Part shown: one piece after another, positions 24,514 to 33,082 of the stretch
How the letters are laid out: each line of letters opens with the position of its first letter
How positions within the stretch are numbered: position 1 is the stretch's first letter
Assembly: GCA_020634215.1 (NCBI GenBank)
Contig: JACKCD010000056.1
Location: 1 to 40,184, forward strand
Direction: 5' to 3'
Source: Ardenticatenaceae bacterium
GTDB lineage: Bacteria > Chloroflexota > Anaerolineae > Promineifilales > Promineifilaceae
Length of the DNA stretch: 40,184 nucleotides
Notes under the pieces: generated by a model
What the model was told of the DNA's origin: nothing
The model's input: the letters and a program-made list of their open reading frames with translations, nothing else
The model's database searches: none
Position numbers and translations under genes: made by a program

Positions 24514-24990
24514 CTAACCTAATTGGCAAATGATCTGCTGCACAAAAACGGCCATTTCCACCCCACTTCCCTGCCGCAAGAACCGATCCAACCAATCCGC
24601 GTGCAACAGCCCCGTCGCCTGCACCAATTCATACGTTTCCGCCATGGCGGCCAACCAGCCGCCTCTTTGCAAAATATGCTGCACCAAATCATGGGCGCGG
24701 GGGTCGGCCAGAATGGTGGCGGCACAATCGGCACCGCCCGCTAATAGCACCAACTGGCATTTGTCGGCTGGCGCGGTGACTAACAGAGCCTCCATGTCGG
24801 AAAGCGAGGCATCAGGACACAAGTTCATACCTTGCCGACTCTGCACCTGCCCTGGCGTTACGCTAACCAGGGAGACGATGAATCCTTGTTGTCGCAGCGT
24901 TGACAAACAGTAGACAACGGCTTTTTCCGCAAAGCGGGGCGCAACTAATATCACGATATCGGGTGGGGTCATTGGCTTGTTACACGACAT
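24514..24990 (-). CDS. DJ-1/PfpI-like protein lacking the usual nucleophile
   Basis: A 158-residue protein with a class I glutamine-amidotransferase/DJ-1-like pattern: DIVILVAPRFAEKAVVYCLSTLRQQGFIVSLVSV, then QLVLLAGGADCAATILADPRAHDLVQHILQRGGWLAAMAETYELVQATGLL. In active family members the turn after LAA(I) is CxGP; here it is MAET, so the catalytic Cys appears missing and enzyme activity is doubtful. ATG 24990 follows AGAAAGAG; GTG at 25014 and ATG at 24972 are alternatives. A function could be structural or sensory. Confidence 0.6.
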   Translation of the reverse strand: MSCNKPMTPPDIVILVAPRFAEKAVVYCLSTLRQQGFIVSLVSVTPGQVQSRQGMNLCPDASLSDMEALLVTAPADKCQLVLLAGGADCAATILADPRAHDLVQHILQRGGWLAAMAETYELVQATGLLHADWLDRFLRQGSGVEMAVFVQQIICQLG

Positions 24991-25055
24991 GACTCTTTCT
25001 TCTGCCTTACACACACTCTGTTAACGGCCGTTCCACACCAAAGAAACAGGGGCTT

Positions 25056-25097
25056 GGGAGCAACGAGCCGATTGACTCGTCGCCCCATCCTGCTCCC
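25056..25097. other. Nested inverted repeats between DJ-1-like and STAND genes
   Basis: GGGAGCA (25056-25062) pairs with TGCTCCC (25091-25097), enclosing ACGAG (25063-25067) with CTCGT (25076-25080). It lies in the 5' side of the minus-strand gene and upstream of the plus-strand STAND gene. The rest of 24991-25292 has one AACGGCCGTT (25023) and a TATGAT -10-like box near 25213. Confidence 0.55.
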
Positions 25098-25292
25098 GCT
25101 GGAACAACTTTGCCCACAGTGTACTAGGGAAAGGCGGGGCAAATGGGGCAGAATCGTGCGAATGTCGGGCATGATTGGGGCAGAAAGGATGCAGTTAGGG
25201 CAATCCTAGAGTATGATAGGGCTGATTGGAAAGATATGGGTGAATGATCGCTAACTGCAACCGGCTATCTTCACTTAGCAAGGCACTCTATC

Positions 25293-26672
25293 TTGGAGAA
25301 TTTACAAACGGCCGTTCATGCCGCCCTGAAAGCGTGGAACAAATTGGCGGGAACCCCCACCAATTTACTCGAAGACCTGTTGCTTGTGCGGCAAGAAAAA
25401 GCCAACGTCGTTGGCGACAACCCCACCACGCGCCGCCTGACCACCAACCGCGTTTTACACAAAGGCATTGAGTCTTTGCAAAAACAAGACCCTGTAGCTG
25501 CCCAACTTCTCAGCCAACGCTTTATGGACGGCGACACCCTGCTCATGACCGCCCACCGTCTCCAGCTAAGCGAAGACCAGGCCAAGCGGCGACAGCGGGA
25601 AGCGATTCAACAGCTTGCCCAAATTCTGTGGGAGCAGGAAACGGCCGTTCGTCAGGCACACCTCCACCACTTCCAAAACCAACTACCACCTAGCGGTTAT
25701 CACCAACTTTTTGGCACACAAGACAAGCTGGGTGAATTGGTAACGTTGCTCTGCAATCCCACTGCACCATGGGTCATTGCCATTGTGGGAATTGGGGGCA
25801 TCGGCAAAACCAGTTTGGCCGATGCGGCAGTGCGATCTGTTATTCCCCACTTTGTTTATGAGCAGCTTGCCTGGTTACGTGTCTCGCCCCAGGACGAAGG
25901 CAATATAGCCGACAACATATTGACCGAATTGGCAGCTAACCTGTGTCTAGATTTGCCTTCCTCGGCAACGGCCGTTCAGCGTAACCAGCGTTTACGCGCT
26001 GTTTTAAAAGCAACGCCTCATCTTGTAGTCATAGATAATATTGAAACGGCCGTTGGCATAGACCACTTACTTGAAAAACTGAATGACTTTGCCCATCCCA
26101 GCCGCTTCTTGCTAACAACTCGCGTGCGCCTGCCGGCTGTTGCTACTGCTTACAACCTTCTACTGGGTGAATTATCCTACACAGCCGCAGCGGACTTAGT
26201 CCGTTATCAAGCTCAAAATATTGGTGTGCAGGAGTTGGTACAAGCCGCCAATAGCGATATAGAGCATATATTTGAGGCTACCGGGGGCAATCCGTTAGCA
26301 ATCAAGCTTATTGTCGGTCTGGCAGCCGTGTTGCCTTTGTCCCACATTCTAGCCGATCTGAAAGCCGCCCATCTAACCGAGATCGAGCAGATGTATCGCC
26401 ACATTTACTGGCAGGCGTGGCATAATCTGAGTGCCAACGCCCAAGCCTTGTTGGAAATGATGCCGTTGGCTAGTGAAATTGGCCTTAAACCGGAACAGAT
26501 GCAGGTTATGTGGAATATAGAGCAGCCAACGCTTTGGGCAGCCATTACTGAGCTGGTCAACCGTTCACTGCTGGAAGTGCGTGGCACAACTTGGGAGCGG
26601 CGTTACGGTCTCCATCGTCTAACTGAGTCCTTTTTGCAAACTGAAATCATTCATTTGCCAGAAGGTTGGTAA
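25293..26672 (+). CDS. NB-ARC STAND ATPase with sigma-like N-terminus
   Basis: About 459 residues. The N-terminal 115 residues look like a sigma-region or winged-helix module (LLSQRFMDGDTLLMTAHRLQLSEDQAKRRQREAIQQLAQILWEQE). The NB-ARC P-loop GIGGIGKTSLADAAV is near residue 165, LVVIDNIETAV is the Walker B, and FLLTTRVRLP and GGNPLAIKLIVGLA are sensor/GLPL-type motifs. The protein ends after the ARC winged helix (LLEVRGTTWERRYGLHRLTESFLQ) without TPRs; those are in the next gene. The only good start is TTG at 25293 with AAGG about ten bases upstream. It is a split version of the one-chain STAND genes at both ends of this window part. Four AACGGCCGTT copies lie in the frame. Confidence 0.8.
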   Translation: MENLQTAVHAALKAWNKLAGTPTNLLEDLLLVRQEKANVVGDNPTTRRLTTNRVLHKGIESLQKQDPVAAQLLSQRFMDGDTLLMTAHRLQLSEDQAKRRQREAIQQLAQILWEQETAVRQAHLHHFQNQLPPSGYHQLFGTQDKLGELVTLLCNPTAPWVIAIVGIGGIGKTSLADAAVRSVIPHFVYEQLAWLRVSPQDEGNIADNILTELAANLCLDLPSSATAVQRNQRLRAVLKATPHLVVIDNIETAVGIDHLLEKLNDFAHPSRFLLTTRVRLPAVATAYNLLLGELSYTAAADLVRYQAQNIGVQELVQAANSDIEHIFEATGGNPLAIKLIVGLAAVLPLSHILADLKAAHLTEIEQMYRHIYWQAWHNLSANAQALLEMMPLASEIGLKPEQMQVMWNIEQPTLWAAITELVNRSLLEVRGTTWERRYGLHRLTESFLQTEIIHLPEGW

Positions 26673-26684
26673 GGAAGGTAAGTG

Positions 26685-27932
26685 ATGACAGGTACTCAAC
26701 CGTCTCCTCGCTTTCTAATGACGGTGCAGACCACTTTGCGCTATTGGCTGGCACAAACGGCCGTTCTCGACGATGCCACCATTCACCAGCTAAACCCAGA
26801 ATTCCCAAATCTGCTTCAGGCCGTAAAAATCGGGTTGGCCTTACCCGAAATGTGGCGAGAATCGGCCCAGCTTATTTTGCAAACCTTCTTTTGGATAGAA
26901 GGAGCCAACCATATTGGGCAGTGGCAACCAGTCGTGGTCAAGGCTCTGCAAGCTGTGCCGACCACCCACACCTCCCTTTGCTTTCGTTTGTTAAAGCAGT
27001 TGGGGCAATTCCGGCGGTTACAGTGGGATTTGGAAACGGCCGTTAACACCTTCAAACAAGCACAACTGTTGGCTCGCCACATGCAAGACGACAACGCCAC
27101 AGCCGAAATCCACATGAATTTATGTGAAACCTACCGCTGCCAGCGGCAATATGAACGAGCCGAGACCGAAGGAGAAACGGCTTTGTCCCTGTTTTCAGAT
27201 ACCGCACCCCGTTTACGGGCAATCACCTGGCAAAGTCTAGGCCACATCGCCAAAGAGCAAGGCACCTTAACATTAGCTGAAACCCGATTCAAGCACGCCT
27301 TAGCGATACCTTACGATGCGTCATTTTCAGTTGTGGACAAAACGCGAACGCTCGCCGCGTTAGCCACTATCTATCAAGCCCAATCTAACTACCACCAAGC
27401 CCTCCAACTGTACCAAGAGATAGATGATTTGCTGGCTAACACCAGTCAGGCAAAAGACCAAATTGAAAATTATATTAACCAAGGTACCCTATTTTACAAT
27501 TGGGGAAAATTGGATGACGCTTATACTGCGTTTCAGGCTGCCGCACAGATGCTAAAGCTGCAAACAGGTCTTGTTTTACACAAAGCAGTCATTGCCAATA
27601 ATATTGCCAATGTCTGCCGAGACCGTCGAGAATGGCTTGCTGCCGAAAGCTATTACCAACAGAGTATCGTGCTTTACAGCCAAATTAACAATCGTCTGCA
27701 AGCAGCCAAGACGATTACCAATTTGGCAAAATGCTATGCCCAACAAGGAAACAATGCAGCCGCTCTGTTTCAGTTTGAACAGGCATCTACGCTGCTAAAA
27801 CAGATTCCAGCCAACAACCAGACGCAGCTATTGCAAAAAACGATTGAAGAACAGCAAACATGTCTGGAACAGGAAAAAAGGAATGGCAAGACAGCCAGCT
27901 TGCCATTCCCAACACCATTAGCCACCGCATAA
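26685..27932 (+). CDS. TPR-repeat partner of the split STAND protein
   Basis: A 415-residue all-helical repeat protein with at least six TPR-like units (ALAIPYD..., YHQALQLYQEIDDLLANTSQAKDQ, DDAYTAFQAAAQMLK, AAESYYQQSIVLYSQINN, AALFQFEQASTLL). ATG 26685 follows AAGGAAGG, which overlaps the stop of the NB-ARC gene, so the pair is translationally coupled. It corresponds to the C-terminal half of the one-chain STAND paralogues and presumably acts as their sensor arm in trans. Its last 15 codons overlap the terminator of the minus-strand peptide gene (27874-27909), and its 3' end overlaps that gene by 15 bp. Confidence 0.82.
   Translation: MTGTQPSPRFLMTVQTTLRYWLAQTAVLDDATIHQLNPEFPNLLQAVKIGLALPEMWRESAQLILQTFFWIEGANHIGQWQPVVVKALQAVPTTHTSLCFRLLKQLGQFRRLQWDLETAVNTFKQAQLLARHMQDDNATAEIHMNLCETYRCQRQYERAETEGETALSLFSDTAPRLRAITWQSLGHIAKEQGTLTLAETRFKHALAIPYDASFSVVDKTRTLAALATIYQAQSNYHQALQLYQEIDDLLANTSQAKDQIENYINQGTLFYNWGKLDDAYTAFQAAAQMLKLQTGLVLHKAVIANNIANVCRDRREWLAAESYYQQSIVLYSQINNRLQAAKTITNLAKCYAQQGNNAAALFQFEQASTLLKQIPANNQTQLLQKTIEEQQTCLEQEKRNGKTASLPFPTPLATA
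27874..27909 (-). terminator. Rho-independent terminator of the small peptide gene
   Basis: Minus strand: an 11-bp perfect stem GGAATGGCAAG/CTTGCCATTCC (27909-27899 with 27890-27880), an 8-nt loop, then TTTTTT (27879-27874). It starts eight bases after the stop codon of the peptide gene, inside the coding end of the convergent TPR gene. Confidence 0.92.
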
Positions 27933-28055
27933 AGTGGAAGTTACCGTATCGCAGTCACTTGCGTAAACCGGTGAAGAGAATGGTGCAACCAAGAGTAGGC
28001 TAAGTACCAACGTTGCTAAGAAAACACGAATCTTGACACGAGTTAATGTAAACAT
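27918..28055 (-). CDS. 45-residue preprotein of a 13-residue two-Cys secreted peptide
   Basis: A small gene with strong signals. The ribosome site AAGGAG (28068-28063) is seven bases before ATG 28055 (another ATG directly precedes it). The N-terminal region is positive (TRVKIR), followed by a hydrophobic core FLATLVLSLLLVAPF and a signal peptidase I site after VYA. The predicted mature peptide is SDCDTVTSTLCGG, two Cys seven residues apart with a Gly-Gly end. A textbook terminator follows the stop. It lies between a TPR gene and a divergent HTH-NB-ARC-TPR gene, so a secreted signal sensed by such proteins is an attractive but unproven idea. A bacteriocin-like peptide or a decayed larger secreted protein are alternatives. 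Confidence 0.8.
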   Translation of the reverse strand: MFTLTRVKIRVFLATLVLSLLLVAPFSSPVYASDCDTVTSTLCGG

Positions 28056-28154
28056 CATGACTCTCCTTAAAGAGGTAGAGACTCATGGAGAATGGCGCGC
28101 CGTGCAGATCTTGTTTGGTGATCGGCACCTCATGAGAAGCCCAAGAGTCATGAT
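28054..28154 (-). promoter_or_regulatory. 11-bp inverted repeat spanning the peptide gene start
   Basis: ATCATGACTCT at 28054-28064 and AGAGTCATGAT at 28144-28154 are exact inverse copies. The proximal arm covers the ATGATG start and touches the ribosome site; the distal arm lies 80 bp upstream, next to TATTAAT. It is either two operator sites between the divergent genes or a leader pairing that could mask the start. Confidence 0.55.
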
Positions 28155-28236
28155 TAATAAGTGACAGTAGGATACAGAAACCGAGCAGGTAAATCTGGTA
28201 CTAAATCGTGCCATTTTGCCACGCAAAACCATAATG

Positions 28237-30765
28237 ATGACCAATCAACTTGAATTAAAAGATGTTCTCGGCCGCTTTGTGCAGCGACTCCATTATTCGG
28301 CGGGGCAAGTGGCCGCTCTGTCTGGTGTTCCCAAGCGGACGGTGGTTAATTGGCTGAGTGGGCGGGTACGACATCCCCATCACTGGCAGCGGCTAGTGCA
28401 GGTGGCTGCGGCTCTGCGCCTGAACGAAACCGAAACAACGGAGCTACTTCAAGCGGCGGCACAACCATCCATTGCGGCGTTGCGGCAGCAGGCTGCGACT
28501 GAAGCGGAACAACAACTGCTCTCTCATTGGCTCCCCGCCACGGCGGCTCCTTTCCAGGTTATTGCGGATTTACCGTACTTCGTGGGGCGGGAAGAACTGT
28601 TGAAGGAATTAGGAGAGTTATTGCGAAACGGCCGTTCTGTCACTATCCACAGTCTGCGCGGTATGGGAGGCGTTGGCAAAACAAGCCTGGCGGCTCATCT
28701 CGCCTATCAGCTGCGCCATACCTTTACCGATGGGGTTCTTTGGGCGCGGCTGGACACTTCGGATACCATGGCAATCCTGACTCAATTTGCGGCTGCCTAT
28801 GGGCAAGATGTTAGCAAACACCATGACATCGAGAGCCGATCTGCGGCAGTGCGTCATATTCTGGCAGATAAACACGTTTTGCTGATACTTGATAATGCCC
28901 AAACAAGCGGCCAGGTTAGACCATTATTGCCGCCAACGACGGGAAAAACGGCCGTTATTGTCACTACCCGTGAGGATTTAGCCGTTAGCGATGAAATGCA
29001 CCGCCACCTTCTACAGAGCTTTCCCTCCAACAGCGGCCAATCTCTTGCCGTTTTTGCCCACTTTTTAGGTCAGCATACTGTCCGTCGGTGGCATAGCACC
29101 TTGCAAGAAATCGCTCACCTCTTGGGACATTTACCCCTAGCCATTGCTATTGCCGCTGGTCGTTTGGCAAACCAAACCAGCGTCCCTGCTTACTTGGCCG
29201 AGCTAGAAACCGCAGATAACCGGCTAAATACCCTCATCCGTGAAGACCGCAGCGTTCGTCTTTCTTTCAACCTCAGTTACCAAGCACTCGCACCTGATAT
29301 GCAGAAATTTTTTGTTGCCCTCGGTGCTTTTGGTGGAGATGATTTTAGCCTGGCTGCTGCTGCCTATCTGGTTGAGCAATCCGAAGCGCAAACAGCAGAT
29401 TATCTCGATACGCTTATCCACCTTTCCCTGCTACAACCAACCCAGCCTGGACGTTATAATTTGCATCCCCTTCTACGCGATTTTGCCTTGGAAAAACAGA
29501 CCAACAGCCACAGCTTACAGCGTATGGCTTACTACTTCATTCACTTTGCTGATATTTCCACCAACCCCATTCCTGTCATTGCTAACGAAATGAGCAACTT
29601 GACCTCTGCCCTAGATGCAGCCCACGCCTTTCATTTATCTGAACTGTTCTTTACAGGTGTAAGAAATCTCTACCCAACGTGGCGTGTTCAAGGGGCTTTC
29701 AAAACAGCCGTCCCGTATTTTGCAAAAGCATTACAAGCGGCGCGACAAAATCACAATGAATATCAACTAGCAACTATACTTGGCGATTATGGGAGCTGTT
29801 ATTGGCAAATGGGAGAGAGCACAACTGCCAAACAATTGCAGGAGGAAGGTCTCGAAATAGCGTATCGCATTAAAAACAAAGCGTTGATCTGTATGCTCCT
29901 TACAAGGCTTGGCACGATTGCTGGTTATAACGATGGCAATTACGAACTAGCAAATGCTTACTTGGTAGAAGCATCTCAACTTGTAAACAGCCTGGAAGAT
30001 ACAGCACAAGGAATCAAAGTTTATGTCGGTCTTGGTAACGTTGCCTACGAACAAGGGAATTGGGTGCAGGCTGAGCAATATTACCGCCAAGGTAGTACAT
30101 TTATACAACGCACTCAAAATGAGGAACATTTCGACGCTGTCTTGCTATATCAGAATTTAGGTACTCTGGCAACAGTACGAGGCGACTTTGCTCAAGCAAA
30201 AGCACATCTACATACTGCTCTGACAGTTTCTCAAAAATTAGGGTTTGCTGAAACAGAAAGTACAACCTTAGCACGTCTGGGTCAAATCGCTCATGAAGAG
30301 GGAGCATTTGAAGATGCCTACAAATACCTCACACAAGCATTGACATTAGCACGTCAAATCCAACATCCAGAAGCAATGTGTCATGCTTTATGTAATCTTG
30401 GCGAATGGGCAACAGCGACAAAAGCACCTGCGGCTGCTCGTTATCTAGCGGAGGCGCACCAAATTACACAAGCGGCTCATATCCCATGGTTAGAAAGCGT
30501 TGTTCTCATTCAGACGGGCGAATTCAAACTTAGCCAGGGAAAGTACCAAAGTGCGCGAAAACATTTTGCCACTGCCTTAAAGTTGGCAACAACAATGAAT
30601 TTGCTTGAGCCGCAGGCTTACGCCTATTTCGGTTTAGCCCAGGTAGCAAAAACCAAGAATGAGGCCGTAATATATGCAGAGAAAGGGTTGACACTTTTTG
30701 AGCAAATGGATCACGTTAAAGCAACGGCCGTTCGCAACTGGTTGTCTAATATCAAAGAGGGGTAA
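28237..30765 (+). CDS. HTH-NB-ARC-TPR STAND regulator (copy 2)
   Basis: About 842 residues, a paralogue of the gene at 228-2672. The XRE-type HTH covers residues 5-55 (VAALSGVPKRTVVNWLSGRVRHP). The NB-ARC P-loop GMGGVGKTSLAAHLAY is near 143, with LLILDNAQTSGQV, IVTTRE, GHLPLAIAIAAGRLA and an end marker LHPLLRDFAL. A long run of TPRs (residues about 430-830) completes it. ATG 28234 or 28237 is the likely start; the frame is open further upstream only from a TTG. It is transcribed away from the small secreted-peptide gene. The TPR half is compositionally flatter and has fewer palindrome copies than copy 1 (three exact: 28627, 28947, 30723). Confidence 0.86.
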   Translation: MTNQLELKDVLGRFVQRLHYSAGQVAALSGVPKRTVVNWLSGRVRHPHHWQRLVQVAAALRLNETETTELLQAAAQPSIAALRQQAATEAEQQLLSHWLPATAAPFQVIADLPYFVGREELLKELGELLRNGRSVTIHSLRGMGGVGKTSLAAHLAYQLRHTFTDGVLWARLDTSDTMAILTQFAAAYGQDVSKHHDIESRSAAVRHILADKHVLLILDNAQTSGQVRPLLPPTTGKTAVIVTTREDLAVSDEMHRHLLQSFPSNSGQSLAVFAHFLGQHTVRRWHSTLQEIAHLLGHLPLAIAIAAGRLANQTSVPAYLAELETADNRLNTLIREDRSVRLSFNLSYQALAPDMQKFFVALGAFGGDDFSLAAAAYLVEQSEAQTADYLDTLIHLSLLQPTQPGRYNLHPLLRDFALEKQTNSHSLQRMAYYFIHFADISTNPIPVIANEMSNLTSALDAAHAFHLSELFFTGVRNLYPTWRVQGAFKTAVPYFAKALQAARQNHNEYQLATILGDYGSCYWQMGESTTAKQLQEEGLEIAYRIKNKALICMLLTRLGTIAGYNDGNYELANAYLVEASQLVNSLEDTAQGIKVYVGLGNVAYEQGNWVQAEQYYRQGSTFIQRTQNEEHFDAVLLYQNLGTLATVRGDFAQAKAHLHTALTVSQKLGFAETESTTLARLGQIAHEEGAFEDAYKYLTQALTLARQIQHPEAMCHALCNLGEWATATKAPAAARYLAEAHQITQAAHIPWLESVVLIQTGEFKLSQGKYQSARKHFATALKLATTMNLLEPQAYAYFGLAQVAKTKNEAVIYAEKGLTLFEQMDHVKATAVRNWLSNIKEG

Positions 30766-30791
30766 TAACGGCCGTTAACCCTTCGCCACAT

Positions 30792-30816
30792 AAAAAAGCC
30801 CCTTTTTCAGGGGGGC
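30792..30816 (-). terminator. Terminator-like hairpin after AOR gene
   Basis: Minus strand: GCCCCCC-TGAAAAA-GGGGC (30816-30798) followed by TTTTTT (30797-30792). It probably ends the AOR transcript, and may also stop the convergent STAND message. Confidence 0.8.
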
Positions 30817-30830
30817 ACAAAACAAAACGT

Positions 30831-30853
30831 AGGGGCGGATTACATCCGCCCCT
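30831..30853. repeat. 10-bp-stem palindromic repeat
   Basis: AGGGGCGGAT-TAC-ATCCGCCCCT, a perfect stem of the dispersed-REP kind, 11 bp after the AOR stop codon. Confidence 0.85.
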
Positions 30854-30864
30854 CTATAATTATG

Positions 30865-32817
30865 TTAAGCCAATACCATATCATCAGCAACCCAAGCCAA
30901 GCCCGCGTCCACCAACGTTTCCCGCGTCGGCACACCCGTCGCCACATCCCAGCCGGCTTGCTCAAAATACATATCCATCCCCGCCTGAAGCTCCGCATTT
31001 TCTAGCTTGATACCATCGCTGCGGCCACCTTCCAGTGCCACGTTGAACAGCTTCTTCGGCAGTGTGTCCTTATCCCGCCGCACCCCCTCACGCGCATTAT
31101 ACGCCCGCATCAGGTTCAACCGGCGGCGACCCACTTCCTGAATTTCATCCACCGACACATCCCAGCCCGTCGCGGCGGTCATCAGTTCCGACATGTGCGT
31201 CGGGTCATAAAGCTGCCAGCCAGGGCCATAAACAAATTGGCAAATGCTGATTGTATCCATCGCGCTGTAGTTGTACTGTGTTTTCAGCGTAAACTCCACC
31301 TTCTCTGAATTGAGCACCTTGGTTGGCTGCGGTTTGTTCAGGCCAATTGGAGCCAAGTAACGGCTGGAGCCACCTTCATATGCTTTCGGGCTATACGACG
31401 GGTCATGCTCCGATGATTGATGATCTGCCCCAAACGGATTCACAGCATAAATCAGCGCCAGACTGCGCTTCACCTGCGGCATGTGGGCGGGCAACTCTTG
31501 CCCCTTAATGGTTAGCAAATATTCATGCCCCTTGCCCAGCCGATCCGCTGCCTTGGCCGACCCTTCGGCCAAAATATCACCAAACCCTTCCCGGTTCAGC
31601 GTCTTTTTCAGCATGGTAATCATGGCATCAGCATTGCCATATCCCAGTGGAATGCCGTCCATTTCTTCGGCGGTTAGCACCCCATTTTCATAACAATCCA
31701 TTGCCCAAGACAGCGTTGCACCGCAGGAAATCGTATCCACACCATACTCGTTGCAAAGCTGGTTGGCATATACCACGGCGTGCAGGTCATCAACGCCGCA
31801 GTATGAGCCAAAGGTGGCGATGGTTTCATATTCGGGGCCACCATATTCGTGAATGAGTTCTGGGTTGCCGTGGGCTTCGCTTTGCCATTCGGATGCAACC
31901 ACCCGCTTGCAGCGAATAATGCAGGCATAGCAGGTATCGCGCCCCTGGCGATCTTGTTTACCTTCGTTGGCACCGCGCAAAATTTCGTCATAAAGCCGTT
32001 CGCCACTAATGGCTTCGGCCTCGGCCATGTAGCCTGCGCTCCAGTTGCGGGTAGGCAGACCGCCACTGCCGTTTTGGGGCATCACAACACCGGGTGTACC
32101 ATAGCGACCAAACCCTTCCATGTCGCCGCCAGCATACTCTTTGGCACCCCATTTGGATAGTTTGGCAATAGCCTTTTTATCGGCCGGCTCAATTTTACCG
32201 CTGCCGCGCACAACAATAGCTCTGAGCTTCTTGCTGCCCATCACGGCACCCGTGCCGGTGCGCCCCCAAGCGCGGTTGCTCATGTTGATGATGGCGGCAA
32301 AGTTTGCCATTTTTTCCCCAGCGGGGCCAATCTGAGCAATCTCAATCTTTTTATCGTTCAGTTCATCTTTGAGAATGTTGTCTACTTCAAGTGTGGTTTT
32401 GCCCCACAAATGGCTAGCATCGCGCAGTTCAGCCTCGCCATCGTGAATCCAAAGATAGACGGGTGTGGCGGATGCCCCTTTGACAACAACGGCATCAAAC
32501 CCGGCAAACTTGAGTTCGGCCGGCCAAAAGCCACCCGCCTGGCTGTCGGCTGCGCCGCCGCTGCTGGGCGACTTGCAAGTGGCGGTGCAGCGGCTTTGCC
32601 CGCTGACGGCCATACCGGTAGCAGGCCCAACGGCCAGGGTCAGGGTATTTTCTGGGCCAAGCGGATCGGCACCTGCAGGTGTGTTTTTCCATAAGTAATA
32701 TAGCCCCAGCAAGCTACCGCCCATATAGGTGCGATAGAATTCTTGGCTGGGTTGTTCGATCTCAAGCTCGTGATTGGTAAGGTCAACGTGGAGAATCTTT
32801 CCTGTAAATCCGTGCAT
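30865..32817 (-). CDS. Aldehyde:ferredoxin oxidoreductase (tungsten type)
   Basis: A 650-residue AOR-family enzyme that oxidises aldehydes to acids with ferredoxin, using a tungsten-bispyranopterin and a 4Fe-4S cluster. The N-terminal domain starts GKILHVDLTNHELEIEQ. NRAWGRTGTGAVMGSKKLRAIVV is a strong family motif. The cluster ligands CYACIIRC (CxxCxxxC) are near residue 294, with a later Cys probably in the DTISICQF region. Length matches the family, and AAGGGG precedes ATG 32817. No subunit or cofactor gene is next to it. It has no AACGGCCGTT over nearly 2 kb, unlike its neighbours, so recent acquisition or strong sequence constraint is possible. It is more likely from anaerobic or facultative metabolism. 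Confidence 0.95.
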   Translation of the reverse strand: MHGFTGKILHVDLTNHELEIEQPSQEFYRTYMGGSLLGLYYLWKNTPAGADPLGPENTLTLAVGPATGMAVSGQSRCTATCKSPSSGGAADSQAGGFWPAELKFAGFDAVVVKGASATPVYLWIHDGEAELRDASHLWGKTTLEVDNILKDELNDKKIEIAQIGPAGEKMANFAAIINMSNRAWGRTGTGAVMGSKKLRAIVVRGSGKIEPADKKAIAKLSKWGAKEYAGGDMEGFGRYGTPGVVMPQNGSGGLPTRNWSAGYMAEAEAISGERLYDEILRGANEGKQDRQGRDTCYACIIRCKRVVASEWQSEAHGNPELIHEYGGPEYETIATFGSYCGVDDLHAVVYANQLCNEYGVDTISCGATLSWAMDCYENGVLTAEEMDGIPLGYGNADAMITMLKKTLNREGFGDILAEGSAKAADRLGKGHEYLLTIKGQELPAHMPQVKRSLALIYAVNPFGADHQSSEHDPSYSPKAYEGGSSRYLAPIGLNKPQPTKVLNSEKVEFTLKTQYNYSAMDTISICQFVYGPGWQLYDPTHMSELMTAATGWDVSVDEIQEVGRRRLNLMRAYNAREGVRRDKDTLPKKLFNVALEGGRSDGIKLENAELQAGMDMYFEQAGWDVATGVPTRETLVDAGLAWVADDMVLA

Positions 32818-32965
32818 TTTCTTACCCCTTTCTTGTGTTCAATAGGTTTGTGGTTAAAAAGAATGGAAGCCAACGTATTGTGTAAAACTATACAACGAAG
32901 CGAGGCATGTGGTCAAAAAATTAGTGGTCATTGGGGAGTCGTAGGCTTATGGCATTGAAAATCTA

Positions 32966-32994
32966 TTGACAAAAGGTTGCCCAGCTTCTATAAC
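32966..32994 (+). promoter_or_regulatory. Consensus sigma-70 promoter of FHA gene
   Basis: TTGACA (32966-32971), 17-bp spacer, TATAAC (32989-32994), about 88 bp before the FHA start codon. This is the best promoter match I found in the window. Confidence 0.8.
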
Positions 32995-33082
32995 TAACGG
33001 CATCCTTTTTGGCAGATTGTGAGCAGTAGGTGTCTGTCCGCTGCGTAGGCATACATTCACGATTCAGTTTGAGAGAAACCAT

